From assembly GCA_030674875.1 (NCBI GenBank), contig JASXSU010000002.1, forward strand, positions 310,001-374,000: a stretch of DNA of 64,000 bases. Direction: 5' to 3'. The notes beneath the pieces were generated by a model, which worked only from the letters and a program-made list of their open reading frames with translations, ran no database searches and was not told the DNA's origin. Position numbers and translations under genes: made by a program. Every line of letters begins with the position of its first letter. Position 1 is the first letter of the stretch. Below are positions 27,496 to 37,011 of this stretch, one piece after another. The DNA is from Candidatus Endonucleibacter sp. (ex Gigantidas childressi) (GTDB taxonomy: Bacteria > Pseudomonadota > Gammaproteobacteria > Pseudomonadales > Endozoicomonadaceae).

Positions 27496-30129
27496 ATGAA
27501 CGATTCACAACCAAAAGCAATATTCCTTAAAGATTATCAGCCCCCTGCTTACTGGATAGACAAAACTGACCTTGTATTTGATCTCCGTGAAGATTGTGCA
27601 TTGGTCACTGCTGTTCTAAGTATGCGCTTAAATGAATCTCAGGGAGCAGCGTCTGAGCTAGTGCTTGTCGGTGGCAATGATCTTGAGTTGCAAAGTGTTA
27701 AAGTTAATGGTCTCCTGCTTGAAAATAGTGATTACACAGAAAGTGAAGAGCAACTTACCATTCCCGTTAATGACGAGCAGTTTTCTCTGGAAATAAAAAC
27801 CCTTATTAAGCCTAGAGAAAACACATCTCTTGAGGGGTTGTATCAATCCAACGGTATGTTCTGCACCCAGTGTGAGGCGGAAGGGTTTAGGAAAATAACT
27901 TATTATTTGGATCGCCCAGATGTAATGTCGGTATTTACGACCAAGGTTATTGCGAATAAGGCTCGCTACCCTGTACTTCTGTCTAATGGTAATGATATTG
28001 ACAGAGGTGAGTTAGACGACGGTAGTCACTGGGTAACGTGGCACGACCCCTTTAAAAAACCAAGTTATCTATTTGCCCTAGTTGCCGGTGATCTTCAGCA
28101 CGTTGAAGATCACTTTACCACTATGAATGGGCGCGATGTTGTTTTGCGTATCTTCACAGAAATACACAATATTCACAAATGCGCCCATGCTATGGTATCG
28201 CTGAAAAAAGCCATGCAGTGGGATGAGCAAGTGTACGGTAGGGAGTATGACCTTGATGTTTTTATGATAGTGGCCGTGGATTACTTCAATATGGGTGCTA
28301 TGGAAAACAAAGGGTTGAATATTTTTAATTCGTCCTGTGTTCTGGCTAGCCCTGATACTGCCACAGATTCTCGTTATCAGCGGATTGAAGCTATCGTTGC
28401 TCATGAATACTTTCATAATTGGTCTGGTAACAGAGTCACTTGTCGAGATTGGTTCCAGCTGAGCCTAAAAGAAGGATTTACAGTTTTCCGTGACAGTGAG
28501 TTTTCGGCAGATATGAACTCTAGAGGCGTTAAAAGGATAGAAGACGCTGAAATCCTCAGAACAGTTCAGTTTGCTGAAGACTCAGGGCCTATGGCACACC
28601 CGATAAGACCAAAATCCTTTATCGAAATTTCCAACTTTTATACCGTTACTATTTACGAAAAGGGAGCTGAAGTAGTACGGATGATTAATGGTATTTTGGG
28701 TGCTAAAAACTTTCGCCAAGGTTCTGATCTCTACTTTAAACGTCATGATGGTCAGGCGGTGACCTGTGAAGATTTTGTTAAAGCCATGGAAAATGCAAGC
28801 GGTTATGATCTCGGGCAGTTCAGACGCTGGTATAATCAAGCTGGCACACCAGTGGTTCATGTAACTGATCATTTCAATGAAAAGACCGGACAGTATGGCT
28901 TGACGATTGAGCAAAACTGCCCAGCGACACCTGGTCAAGAAATCAAAGAGCCTTTCCATATTCCTTTTAAACTTGGTCTTTTGGGAGGCAATGGTAAAAA
29001 TTTGTCACTGAATAAACAGGGTGATACTGAGATTGTATTAGAAGTTAAAAAGAGTAAAGAGACGTTTCTGTTTGAGCATCTACCAAACAAGCCGGTACCC
29101 TCTCTACTCAGAGGCTTTTCCGCTCCTGTCCGCGTGCATTATAACTACACTATGAGTGATTTAGTATTCCTTATGGAAAATGACTCCGATAGTTTTAATA
29201 GCTGGGATGCTGGGCAGCGCTTAGCTATGTCTGAGATTCAGGCACTGGTAGCAGCTTTTAACAAAAATGAAAAAAGATACCCTGAAAAAATGTTAATTGA
29301 TGCGTTTGGTAAAGTGATTACCAATGAATCACTGGATTTGGCAGTAAAAGCACAAATGCTGATACTGCCCACAGAAGCAAGCATTGCTGAACAGAATGAA
29401 AGTGTGCAGCCGGACTTAATTTATCTAGCACGTAAACAAGTAAAACAAGCGATTGCCAGAGCTCATCAATCATCACTACTAAAGCTTTGGACAAGCCTGA
29501 GTCAAGACAAACTTTACAAGCCTGAAGCTGAAGATATTGCTGAGCGTACCTTGAAAAACATTTGCCTTAGTTATCTTATGGCGCTGGATAATGTTCAGCA
29601 CCTGGAGCTGGCAAGTAATCAATATTCTCAAGCGAGCAATATGACGGATCGTTTCGCCGCACTTTCTTGCGTTATTAATGCTGAACGTCAGCAGCCAGAG
29701 CTTATTACAAGACTGCTAACAAGCTTTCTGACTCGTTATCGCGATGACTCCAATGTTATGGATCAGTGGTTTAGTGTTCAGGCTTCAAGCCCTCTTATTG
29801 GAACGCTGTCTCATGTGCAGTCATTAATGAATCATGATCAGTTTGATGAAAATAACCCAAACAAAGTAAGATCAGTGCTAGGTGCATTTTCTCAAAACAT
29901 GCGCCAATTCCACTGCAAGGATGGCAGCGGTTATCGCTTCCTCGCTAAAATGATAATTATATTTGATGTCAAGAATCCACAGATAGCTTCTCGATTACTT
30001 CAACCACTTACCAGATGGCAGAAGTTTGAGCCAATTTGCCAAGAACACATGAAAAAAGCGCTGGAAGCAATTCGACAGGAGCCAAATTTATCATCTGATG
30101 TGTATGAAGTGGTGAATAAAAGTCTGTAA
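27496..30129 (+). CDS. pepN: Aminopeptidase N
   Basis: PepN is an M1-family zinc aminopeptidase that removes N-terminal residues from peptides in the cytoplasm during protein turnover. The 877-residue protein shows the exopeptidase motif GAMEN (267-271) and the zinc site HEYFH (303-307) with the third ligand Glu326 in LKEGFTV. The C-terminal helical domain is complete. Length matches the E. coli enzyme (870). ATG 27496 is preceded by AAGG at a usable distance. No decay; probably a single transcription unit. Confidence 0.97.
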   Translation: MNDSQPKAIFLKDYQPPAYWIDKTDLVFDLREDCALVTAVLSMRLNESQGAASELVLVGGNDLELQSVKVNGLLLENSDYTESEEQLTIPVNDEQFSLEIKTLIKPRENTSLEGLYQSNGMFCTQCEAEGFRKITYYLDRPDVMSVFTTKVIANKARYPVLLSNGNDIDRGELDDGSHWVTWHDPFKKPSYLFALVAGDLQHVEDHFTTMNGRDVVLRIFTEIHNIHKCAHAMVSLKKAMQWDEQVYGREYDLDVFMIVAVDYFNMGAMENKGLNIFNSSCVLASPDTATDSRYQRIEAIVAHEYFHNWSGNRVTCRDWFQLSLKEGFTVFRDSEFSADMNSRGVKRIEDAEILRTVQFAEDSGPMAHPIRPKSFIEISNFYTVTIYEKGAEVVRMINGILGAKNFRQGSDLYFKRHDGQAVTCEDFVKAMENASGYDLGQFRRWYNQAGTPVVHVTDHFNEKTGQYGLTIEQNCPATPGQEIKEPFHIPFKLGLLGGNGKNLSLNKQGDTEIVLEVKKSKETFLFEHLPNKPVPSLLRGFSAPVRVHYNYTMSDLVFLMENDSDSFNSWDAGQRLAMSEIQALVAAFNKNEKRYPEKMLIDAFGKVITNESLDLAVKAQMLILPTEASIAEQNESVQPDLIYLARKQVKQAIARAHQSSLLKLWTSLSQDKLYKPEAEDIAERTLKNICLSYLMALDNVQHLELASNQYSQASNMTDRFAALSCVINAERQQPELITRLLTSFLTRYRDDSNVMDQWFSVQASSPLIGTLSHVQSLMNHDQFDENNPNKVRSVLGAFSQNMRQFHCKDGSGYRFLAKMIIIFDVKNPQIASRLLQPLTRWQKFEPICQEHMKKALEAIRQEPNLSSDVYEVVNKSL

Positions 30130-30151
30130 TTTAGCAGAGTGCTTATAATTA

Positions 30152-30213
30152 TACCCACTCCTCGTTGAAAGTGTGAGGTTGTTGACTGCCCTCACACTCA
30201 ATAGTACTGGGTA
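30152..30213. repeat. Short palindromic element (62 bp)
   Basis: A compact, clean copy: TACCCACTCCTCGTTGAAAG at the left, a hairpin GTGAGG..CCTCAC in the middle and CTCAATAGTACTGGGTA at the right. It lacks the central block CCCCATGAGCCTACGAGTAGTAGG of the long form. It lies between the convergent pepN and batD genes. Confidence 0.85.
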
Positions 30214-30275
30214 TAGAAAACTGCCTCTGTAAATGTTTCAGTGCCTTCAGCTTTTGCTTGAAACGACTAGAAACA

Positions 30276-32228
30276 TTACTCAGGGTAAAGTTCGTCAAGA
30301 TTGCTATTAGTATCTACAAAAAATGTTTTTCTGAGAGAACTGCATATAGAAAGAATCTCCTCTACCGTTGCTTGGCAACTTTCGTCTGAATAAATACTGG
30401 CATCAATTTCAGCGCACAATGTCTTCAGTTGCTCTGATTTTAATCGCTCCGTGCACTGCTCTACCGTCCTAATACTGGAATCATTCAGAAATACACGACA
30501 CCACTGCTTTATGTACTCCAGTATTATTTCTGGTTTGGCTCCGTTAGTGCATGCATGCTGTAGCATTTTAAAAGCGGATGCTTCATTGGGTAGATCTAAT
30601 GAGACCTCTGGTGTATATTCGTCGATTTCTACTGGATCTTGGTGAGATGACTTATTGCGTGATATTTTCCAGAAAACAAAAATCACTAAACCAGTTAGCA
30701 ACCATAGACCGGCAAGGATAATAGCAACCCACTGCCAGATACTTAGCGATGTGACATCCATTGTTTCTAATACTGCTTCTAAGGAGCCATCTGTATCTGC
30801 TTCTTTACTGGCAACAACCGATTTAGTTGGCGGCATTACTTCATGAGTCACATCTGCAGGCTGTAGTGTTAGCGTTGTTGCAGGTATCTCTGCTATCCGG
30901 GTTTGATTATCCATGATGTCAAACCAAGTTACACGAACTGCCGGTAGCTCAACTGTACCTGCCTCCGTAGGAATCATGGCAACGGCTGAAACTAGTTTCC
31001 CCATAATAACTCCATCTCCATTGAGATAGTCATTAGTGGATGATTGATCAGGATAAGTGCTTACACCAACAAGACTAGGTATATCCAAAGGGGGGAGTTG
31101 AGCCGCATACAACCCCTCTGCCTCCATCGTAATTGTTCTGGTAATAGCATCTCCAACTTTTATTGAGTCAATCGGCTGGCTCCATGATTCTCTAAGAGTT
31201 AGATTTTTTGCCGGCAACCAGTTATGCCCAGAATAGTCTTTAGGTGGGTCTTGAACAATCACTGGTATTTCTGAAGAACTGGCACTTACGGTCTCTCCTC
31301 CCATCGAAAAAATACTACCAAAAGGATCCCCTCTAGATGGCGTAGTACCGGTGAAAACCACGGACGGAATGGTTATGATGCCTGCCTTTTGTGGTGATAT
31401 CACATAGTTGTTTTCCATAACACCATAACGAATGCCATCAATAATGGTTTCGTACGTTTTGGTACCTCCTACATTATTTACAATGGCATCATCTATATCC
31501 ATTGGTGTTAAACGCATTTCGCCGTAAAGCTTGATTCTATAAAAAATTTGTAGAGTTAGTTTTATGTGTTGTTGAATGTAGACTTGTTCATCACTAACCG
31601 CTGCATTTATAAATATAGGGTTTATTCCTGCTCCAGATCCTTGTACGCCTTGCGTTAATCCTTGTACGCCTTGCGTTAATCCTTGTAAGCCTTGAAATCC
31701 TTGTAATCCTTGTAATCCTTGTAATTCTTGTAATCTTTGTAATCTTTGCGCTAAGCCTTGCGCTTGTCCTTGCATTGATCCTTGCATTGATCCTTGCATT
31801 GATCCTTGTGTTGGTCCTTGCACTGAGCCTTGTGCTGACCCTCTTCCGCCTTCAACATTAATAGTAATGGCTAAGGATTTTTCATTACCTCGCGTTATAG
31901 CGGGAATAGTTAATATTCCTTCATGTTTTGGCGAAATGGTTATTACCCAGTCACGCCAAGATTCCTTATGATTATTGATTATTCTAATTCGTGAGCTTTG
32001 GCTGGTACCATGAATATTGAAATCTTGCTTCAGAACATCTATGTTTGGGCTAGACCCGTTGTCGATATCCGAGTTAAGAGTCAGCTCTAAAGTTTCGTTA
32101 ACAGCAATATTAGTGCGGTCTACTGATGCAGAAAACGCAGATAATGCAGGTGAAGCGTGCATTATAATTACGCATAGTAGTGCTGCAAAAATACAAGAAG
32201 TAACTTTTATTGCGTTTGTCATTACCAT
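30276..32228 (-). CDS. batD: BatD-like protein with a glutamine-rich repeat insertion
   Basis: The 650-residue protein has an N-terminal signal segment, Ig-like domains (for example VDRTNIAVNETLELTLNSD and RTITMEAEGLYAAQLPPLDIPSL) and one C-terminal membrane helix (WQWVAIILAGLWLLTGLVIFVFW), the architecture of BatD ('oxygen tolerance') proteins. Between residues about 125 and 200 it carries low-complexity repeats (QGSM, then LQGLQG, then LTQGVQG) not expected in the family. It starts 3 bp after batB ends and is last in the operon. Bat proteins are thought to act in the envelope with a MoxR ATPase as a chaperone-like system; the exact role is unsettled. Confidence 0.88.
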   Translation of the reverse strand: MVMTNAIKVTSCIFAALLCVIIMHASPALSAFSASVDRTNIAVNETLELTLNSDIDNGSSPNIDVLKQDFNIHGTSQSSRIRIINNHKESWRDWVITISPKHEGILTIPAITRGNEKSLAITINVEGGRGSAQGSVQGPTQGSMQGSMQGSMQGQAQGLAQRLQRLQELQGLQGLQGFQGLQGLTQGVQGLTQGVQGSGAGINPIFINAAVSDEQVYIQQHIKLTLQIFYRIKLYGEMRLTPMDIDDAIVNNVGGTKTYETIIDGIRYGVMENNYVISPQKAGIITIPSVVFTGTTPSRGDPFGSIFSMGGETVSASSSEIPVIVQDPPKDYSGHNWLPAKNLTLRESWSQPIDSIKVGDAITRTITMEAEGLYAAQLPPLDIPSLVGVSTYPDQSSTNDYLNGDGVIMGKLVSAVAMIPTEAGTVELPAVRVTWFDIMDNQTRIAEIPATTLTLQPADVTHEVMPPTKSVVASKEADTDGSLEAVLETMDVTSLSIWQWVAIILAGLWLLTGLVIFVFWKISRNKSSHQDPVEIDEYTPEVSLDLPNEASAFKMLQHACTNGAKPEIILEYIKQWCRVFLNDSSIRTVEQCTERLKSEQLKTLCAEIDASIYSDESCQATVEEILSICSSLRKTFFVDTNSNLDELYPE

Positions 32229-32230
32229 GC

Positions 32231-34438
32231 CTACCTTTGACTATCTCTTTGCTCTTGTGCGCGTTGTTGGAGAAACTTACGCCTTAAAAGACCACCAGGG
32301 TCATCTGGGATGGTTCTGAGCCAGCTCTCCACGGCTTGTTGCTCTATGCTTTGAGGATTATCATCTGTTATATTTGCAGATGATGCACCTGATTTTTCAC
32401 CTTCATCAGGCGAAGGTAGTGCCTGCTGAGATGATGGTGTTTGCTCAAGATCTCTACCGTCTTTGCTTGAAGGATCCTGCTCATTGTTTTGAGCAGCTTC
32501 TGTTTTTTCATCAGTACCATGCTGACCCTGCTGATTTTGTTGATCATCTTGGCTCTGCTGCCCCTGCTGACCCTGCCCCTGCTGCTGATCCTCCTGACGA
32601 CCCTGTTGGTCTTGCTTACCCTGTTGGTCTTGCTTACCCTGTTGATCTTGCTGACCCTGCTTATCTTGTTGACCCTGCTTATCTTGTTGACCCTGTTTAT
32701 CTTGTTGACCCTGTTTATCTTGCTGACCCTGCTGATCTTGCTGACCCTGCTGATCTTGCTGACCCTGCTGATCTTGCTGACCCTGCTGATCTTGCTGACC
32801 CTGCTGATCTTGCTGACCCTGCTGATCTTGCTGACCCTGCTGATCTTGCTGACCCTGCTGATCTTGCTTACCCTGCTGATCTTGCTTATCCTGCTGATCC
32901 TCCTTATTATCCTTATTATCCTTACTATCCTTACTATCCTTACTATCCTTATTATCCTGCTGATCCTTATTATCCTGCTGATCCTTATTATCCTGCTGAT
33001 CCTTATTATCCTGCTGATCCTTATTATCCTGCTTCTCTTTATCCTGCTTTTGCTGTTCCTCCAATAGTTTCTCAATTAACTCTTTGTTGAACCGGATATC
33101 TTTTTTTAATGATTCGTTCTTTACTTCTTCAGTAGCTAACTTATCCAGAGCTTTTTTATAATCACTAATAGCTTCTTCTAACTGGCCTGCCTTTGCCAAA
33201 GCATTAGCCTTATTGTATAAATGACTTGCCGAATTTGAGGTGCCAAATAATTCTGCTGACTCTTTGTATTTTTGTTCTCGGTAAAGTGCTTCTGCTTTCC
33301 ATTCAGGAGTTTGAAAGAGCCCTGCAGCTTCCGAATATTCACCATCTTCAAGGGCTGCAGCTGCACGTTGGTTTTTGTTTTTCCAAAGAGCTTCCCAATC
33401 CATTGCCATTGCTGGTTTCATTTGAGGGTAAAGAATAGCAACCAATACAAGAGTCAGCCAACCTTTTCGAAATGCACCAAGCATAAAAGGCAATAAAAGT
33501 AACACAAGCCAGAATCCTACATCATGCCACTGATCAAACTGTCTTTCTACTTGAATAACCTCTGTCTCTTTGGATATCTTCGGCAAAGTAAAGTTGAGAT
33601 CTGCATTATCAATCGTTAAATCATGGTATGAGCCTTTATTTTTTTGCGCAAGCTCAATCATGTTTTCTCTTTCTAGCTGCGGAATAACAATACTCCCACG
33701 ATAATCTTTAAGGAATCCACCCTCTGACTGAACGATAGGTGCGCCCTGTTCTGAGCCCACACCAATCACAGATAATACATGATCTGAACTTTTCAGTAGC
33801 GATTCTATTTCCCGTCTTTCACTATTACTGACTTGATCAGTAATGAGCAAAATACTTCCGGATTTTCCTGCACCATGCTTAAGTAAGCTAATAGCTAACT
33901 CAATACCAGCAGAAGGATTTTTTCCTGGAGCTGGCATTATTTCTGGGCTCAATGCTTTAACTAAATTAGCAAGGGTTCGGCTGTCATCTGTCAGAGGCGC
34001 CACTGTGTGGGCTGACTCAGAATAAACGACCAAGCCAGTTAAACCCTCTTTTCTGACCTGAAAAAGATCAAATAGCTTGTACTTTAATCGTGTCAATCGA
34101 TTTGGTTTAATATCAGTAGCAAGCATATTCATAGACATATCAACAACAACAACCAATGGTTGCTGGGTTTTACTTATTGGTATTGGTATCTTTTCCCATG
34201 TTGGCCCAGCTAAGGCAATACAAGCTACAATCCAGCTAACCATCAACCAATACAACGGTGGGCGATTTTGCTTGCTACCTTTTTCCAACAAATGCGATAG
34301 CAGATGTGGAGCGATAATATTTTGCCAATTGTTTTTTTGTAGTACCTTTTGTCTAAGCAATATAACCAATACTATGACTAGAACAATCGCGATTAACCAC
34401 AGAGGGCGAAGGAAGTGAAAATTATCCCACAGCATCAT
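32231..34438 (-). CDS. batB: BatB/BatC-type protein: VWA domain, TPR and DQQGQQ repeat tail
   Basis: The 735-residue protein begins with two membrane helices (about 12-28 and 62-80), a von Willebrand A domain (90-280, MIDAS start D100-M-S102-M-N104), a third helix (about 310-328), a TPR region (about 370-440: YREQKYKESAELF, YNKANALAKAGQLEEAISDYKKAL) and then about 170 residues of DNKDQQ and DQQGQQ repeats (460-632). The last part, PSSQQALPSPDEGEKSG and the conserved WLRTIPDDPGGLLRRKFLQQ, is typical of the BatB/BatC fusion. The third MIDAS position is usually serine; here it is asparagine. It overlaps batA by 4 bases. Confidence 0.9.
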   Translation of the reverse strand: MMLWDNFHFLRPLWLIAIVLVIVLVILLRQKVLQKNNWQNIIAPHLLSHLLEKGSKQNRPPLYWLMVSWIVACIALAGPTWEKIPIPISKTQQPLVVVVDMSMNMLATDIKPNRLTRLKYKLFDLFQVRKEGLTGLVVYSESAHTVAPLTDDSRTLANLVKALSPEIMPAPGKNPSAGIELAISLLKHGAGKSGSILLITDQVSNSERREIESLLKSSDHVLSVIGVGSEQGAPIVQSEGGFLKDYRGSIVIPQLERENMIELAQKNKGSYHDLTIDNADLNFTLPKISKETEVIQVERQFDQWHDVGFWLVLLLLPFMLGAFRKGWLTLVLVAILYPQMKPAMAMDWEALWKNKNQRAAAALEDGEYSEAAGLFQTPEWKAEALYREQKYKESAELFGTSNSASHLYNKANALAKAGQLEEAISDYKKALDKLATEEVKNESLKKDIRFNKELIEKLLEEQQKQDKEKQDNKDQQDNKDQQDNKDQQDNKDQQDNKDSKDSKDSKDNKDNKEDQQDKQDQQGKQDQQGQQDQQGQQDQQGQQDQQGQQDQQGQQDQQGQQDQQGQQDQQGQQDKQGQQDKQGQQDKQGQQDKQGQQDQQGKQDQQGKQDQQGRQEDQQQGQGQQGQQSQDDQQNQQGQHGTDEKTEAAQNNEQDPSSKDGRDLEQTPSSQQALPSPDEGEKSGASSANITDDNPQSIEQQAVESWLRTIPDDPGGLLRRKFLQQRAQEQRDSQR
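32560..33060 (-). repeat. Tandem 18-bp repeat tract inside batB
   Basis: About 500 bp of imperfect tandem repeats. The main unit is 18 bp (codons for DQQGQQ, about nine clean copies plus variants with K or R); the upstream part uses DNKDQQ units and short DSK/DNK units. Because the period is a multiple of three and the unit lacks stops in several frames, long spurious open frames also run on both strands here. Confidence 0.95.
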
Positions 34439-35463
34439 GAGATCCTCCGGCCAGAATAGCTAATAACAGGTAGCACATGAATAAATGCCATGAGTAAACT
34501 TATAATCAAAGCCAACGCTAGAGGCCAAGGATAGAGCGCTTGCTCGGGACGAAAGACCTCTTCATCTTGATCTACAGGTTCTAGCTCATCAAGGAGTTTA
34601 TAAATTTTATCAAGCTCAGTAGTATCTCTAGCTCTAAAATATTGCCCATTTGTTAGAGTAGCTATTTCCCGCAAGGTTTTTTCATCAAGGTCTGCAGACG
34701 GGTTAACTGTTCTTGCTCCAATTGATGAACCAAACAGACCAGGCTGAACCATCTCTTCCGCACCTATGCCTATGGAGTATATTCTAATCTGCTCCTCTTG
34801 AGCTAACTTGGCTGCCTGTATCGGAGTAATCTGCCCAGCAGTATTGGCTCCATCTGTTAGCAGTATCAATACTCTGCTATCTTCCGGCCGAGTACGAAGA
34901 TGCTTTACCGCAAGACCTAGAGCATCACCAATCGCAGTTTTATTTCCGGCCATACCAATGTCGGCCTCATCCATTAATGTTTGTACAGTTTTACGGTCAA
35001 AAGTTAGAGGGGCTTGTAAGTAGGCCTGACTACCAAAAAGTATAAGCCCTATACGATCTCCTTTACGACGCTCAATAAAATCAGAAAGAACCCATTTTGT
35101 CGCCGTAAGTCTGTTAACCTCTTGATGATTGATCGCCATGTCTCTGATCTCCATACTGCCAGAGAGATCAACAGCCAACATAAGATCTCGGCCTGATCCT
35201 TTCAATTGAATCGGCTCTCCAAGCCACTTGGGTTGACTAGCGGTCAGTAATAATAATAACCACATGGCCCAAAGAGTGAACAAACTTTTACGGCTGCTCC
35301 TACTAGTATTAAGTGTGCACGCCGAAGTCGTATTGACCAGTTCACGATAAAAAGGAATACGTAACGCCTGCTCATTAATTTGAGCGGCTGGCGGTATTAA
35401 TTTGTATATCAACAAGGGTGCTGGGATTGCTAAAAATACCCAGGGCCATTCCAGTTCAAGCAT
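34435..35463 (-). CDS. batA: BatA-type von Willebrand factor A protein
   Basis: The 342-residue protein has two N-terminal helices (9-25, 60-77), a VWA domain with an intact MIDAS (D99-L-S101-G-S103), RPEDSRVLILLTDGANTAG with the second metal-contact region, and a C-terminal helix (about 315-333). This is the standard BatA layout, with the VWA domain facing the periplasm. It overlaps DUF4381 upstream by 8 bases and batB downstream by 4, so the three are translationally coupled. Confidence 0.92.
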   Translation of the reverse strand: MLELEWPWVFLAIPAPLLIYKLIPPAAQINEQALRIPFYRELVNTTSACTLNTSRSSRKSLFTLWAMWLLLLLTASQPKWLGEPIQLKGSGRDLMLAVDLSGSMEIRDMAINHQEVNRLTATKWVLSDFIERRKGDRIGLILFGSQAYLQAPLTFDRKTVQTLMDEADIGMAGNKTAIGDALGLAVKHLRTRPEDSRVLILLTDGANTAGQITPIQAAKLAQEEQIRIYSIGIGAEEMVQPGLFGSSIGARTVNPSADLDEKTLREIATLTNGQYFRARDTTELDKIYKLLDELEPVDQDEEVFRPEQALYPWPLALALIISLLMAFIHVLPVISYSGRRIS

Positions 35464-35932
35464 GGTGTTTCTTTATCCAGCTTATGATTAGTGGGTGGAG
35501 TTGCGTTACATCCGGCTCTTGATCAGGCTTAAAACGGCTAGCGCCCAGAGCTTCTGCGGCTACGGTTTTAAATCCTTCATTGCCAGATGATTCATATAAA
35601 AAATCCAGCCACTCTTTGCCATTAAGGCTAGCAATATCTTGGCAGGGAAATATTTGCAACGCTACTTTTTTAAGAAGACGGTTACAGTCATGAGAAAATA
35701 ACCTGTTATTGCCATGATTAGCGTATTTCTGAAGAACCAGCTTAGCCTGTTTGAGACCAACTCGACGATAACGATTCTTACGACGATAGCTGATAACAGC
35801 TATTGAAACCAGAAGGATGATAGCCAGCAAACTACCAGCTACAAACCACCAGCCTACTGCTGGCGGCCAATAGCTAACAGCATCAGGAAGCTGATTTGGT
35901 CGTAGCTGCTCCAAAACTGTCAGTTGATCCAC
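35456..35932 (-). CDS. DUF4381 membrane protein of the Bat operon
   Basis: The 158-residue protein has one membrane helix (about 30-50: GWWFVAGSLLAIILLVSIAVISY) after an N-terminal segment LPDAVSYWPPAVGWW that is typical of DUF4381. The cytoplasmic part is basic and then contains EWLDFLYESSG. In MoxR/Bat operons a DUF4381 gene stands between DUF58 and batA, as here. Its biochemical role is unknown. Overlap with batA supports co-expression. Confidence 0.87.
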   Translation of the reverse strand: MDQLTVLEQLRPNQLPDAVSYWPPAVGWWFVAGSLLAIILLVSIAVISYRRKNRYRRVGLKQAKLVLQKYANHGNNRLFSHDCNRLLKKVALQIFPCQDIASLNGKEWLDFLYESSGNEGFKTVAAEALGASRFKPDQEPDVTQLHPLIISWIKKHHA

Positions 35933-36038
35933 TGGTTAACGCCCCCACCATTTATATCTACAATTTAACTTTACGAATTTCACGCACGATATATCTGTAT
36001 TCTCAGGCTTTGCATCTGTTGCTCTTGCTATACAATGG

Positions 36039-36992
36039 TTAGATATCACTTTTCAAACTTCTCTGATGTAATGATGGCCGCTTTCCAGAAAACCGGAGTA
36101 AAAGCTGAGGGACTGTTTCTTCACCAGATGAAATCTGTGTTAAAGGTATGCGATATTCCCCCAGTCGCTTTTGAATCTTCTTTATCTGGGTCTGTTGATG
36201 ATTTTTGAATTGTTGACGATGATTACGCTTCCGGCTATCAAGGGTGTAACGATGAACACCATTAGTAACGACATAGGAAGCAGGCTTTGGTAGCTCATGC
36301 TCGAGCGGGTCCGAAACCTGAAAAGCGATAATTTCACAGTGGCGTCTGAGCTGAGCTAATAGTCGCACCGCATCGTCGTTCATATCTTTAAAGTCGCTAA
36401 TGATAAATATTTGGGTGCCAGGATAAGCCACCCTGCGCGCATGACGCAAGGCGTTAGATAGATATCCTGTTGGAACCTGTGAGGGCGCTGTTGACAGATG
36501 CAATTGCTTATTGAGCTCTTCTGCCTTCTGTAACAAGTGGATCAGTGCCGTTTTTGAGTGCTTTGGTTTAATACTAGAGAGACTCTTTTCATTAAATACA
36601 ACCCCTCCAATCCTATCACCATGGAATAATGTAGCCCAAGATAACAGAGCTGCTATTTCGCAAGCCGTAACAGATTTAAAATTCAGTTGACTGCCAAAAA
36701 ACAACGAATAACTTTGATCCAGTATAATTAAAACAGGACGTTCTCTTTCCTCTCGGAAAACTTTAGTGTGAGGTTTTGATCTGCGAGCCGTCACCCGCCA
36801 ATCGATGGTACGAATATCATCACCAGCCTGATAAGCACGGACTTCATCAAAATCTATACCGCGCCCTTTAAAAGAAGAAAGCGAGCCTCCTGCTAGCTGA
36901 CTTTTGGGAGCAGTATTACGAAATATCTGAAGCTTTCGAGCTTTCAGGCGTAGCTGAATTAATTCTTCCAACTCAGAATAGATACCGTTCAT
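36039..36992 (-). CDS. DUF58 protein of the Bat operon
   Basis: The 317-residue protein contains the DUF58 hallmark GRGIDFDEVRAYQAGDDIRTIDWRVTARR at residues 44-72 and then a VWA-like fold (VLIILDQSYSLFFGS, with D-x-S-x-S, and IFIISDFKDMN). DUF58 proteins accompany MoxR ATPases and are thought to be their client-side partners. It begins 19 bp after moxR ends and is followed by DUF4381 after about 106 bp. Confidence 0.92.
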   Translation of the reverse strand: MNGIYSELEELIQLRLKARKLQIFRNTAPKSQLAGGSLSSFKGRGIDFDEVRAYQAGDDIRTIDWRVTARRSKPHTKVFREERERPVLIILDQSYSLFFGSQLNFKSVTACEIAALLSWATLFHGDRIGGVVFNEKSLSSIKPKHSKTALIHLLQKAEELNKQLHLSTAPSQVPTGYLSNALRHARRVAYPGTQIFIISDFKDMNDDAVRLLAQLRRHCEIIAFQVSDPLEHELPKPASYVVTNGVHRYTLDSRKRNHRQQFKNHQQTQIKKIQKRLGEYRIPLTQISSGEETVPQLLLRFSGKRPSLHQRSLKSDI

Positions 36993-37011
36993 TATTCAAC
37001 CCCTCCTTTCG

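Noticed and set aside
32374-33090. Long open frames on the plus strand rich in Ala-Asp-Pro or Leu-Ile
   Set aside because: They are by-products of the tandem repeat in batB, whose period is a multiple of three; no start signals or family match.
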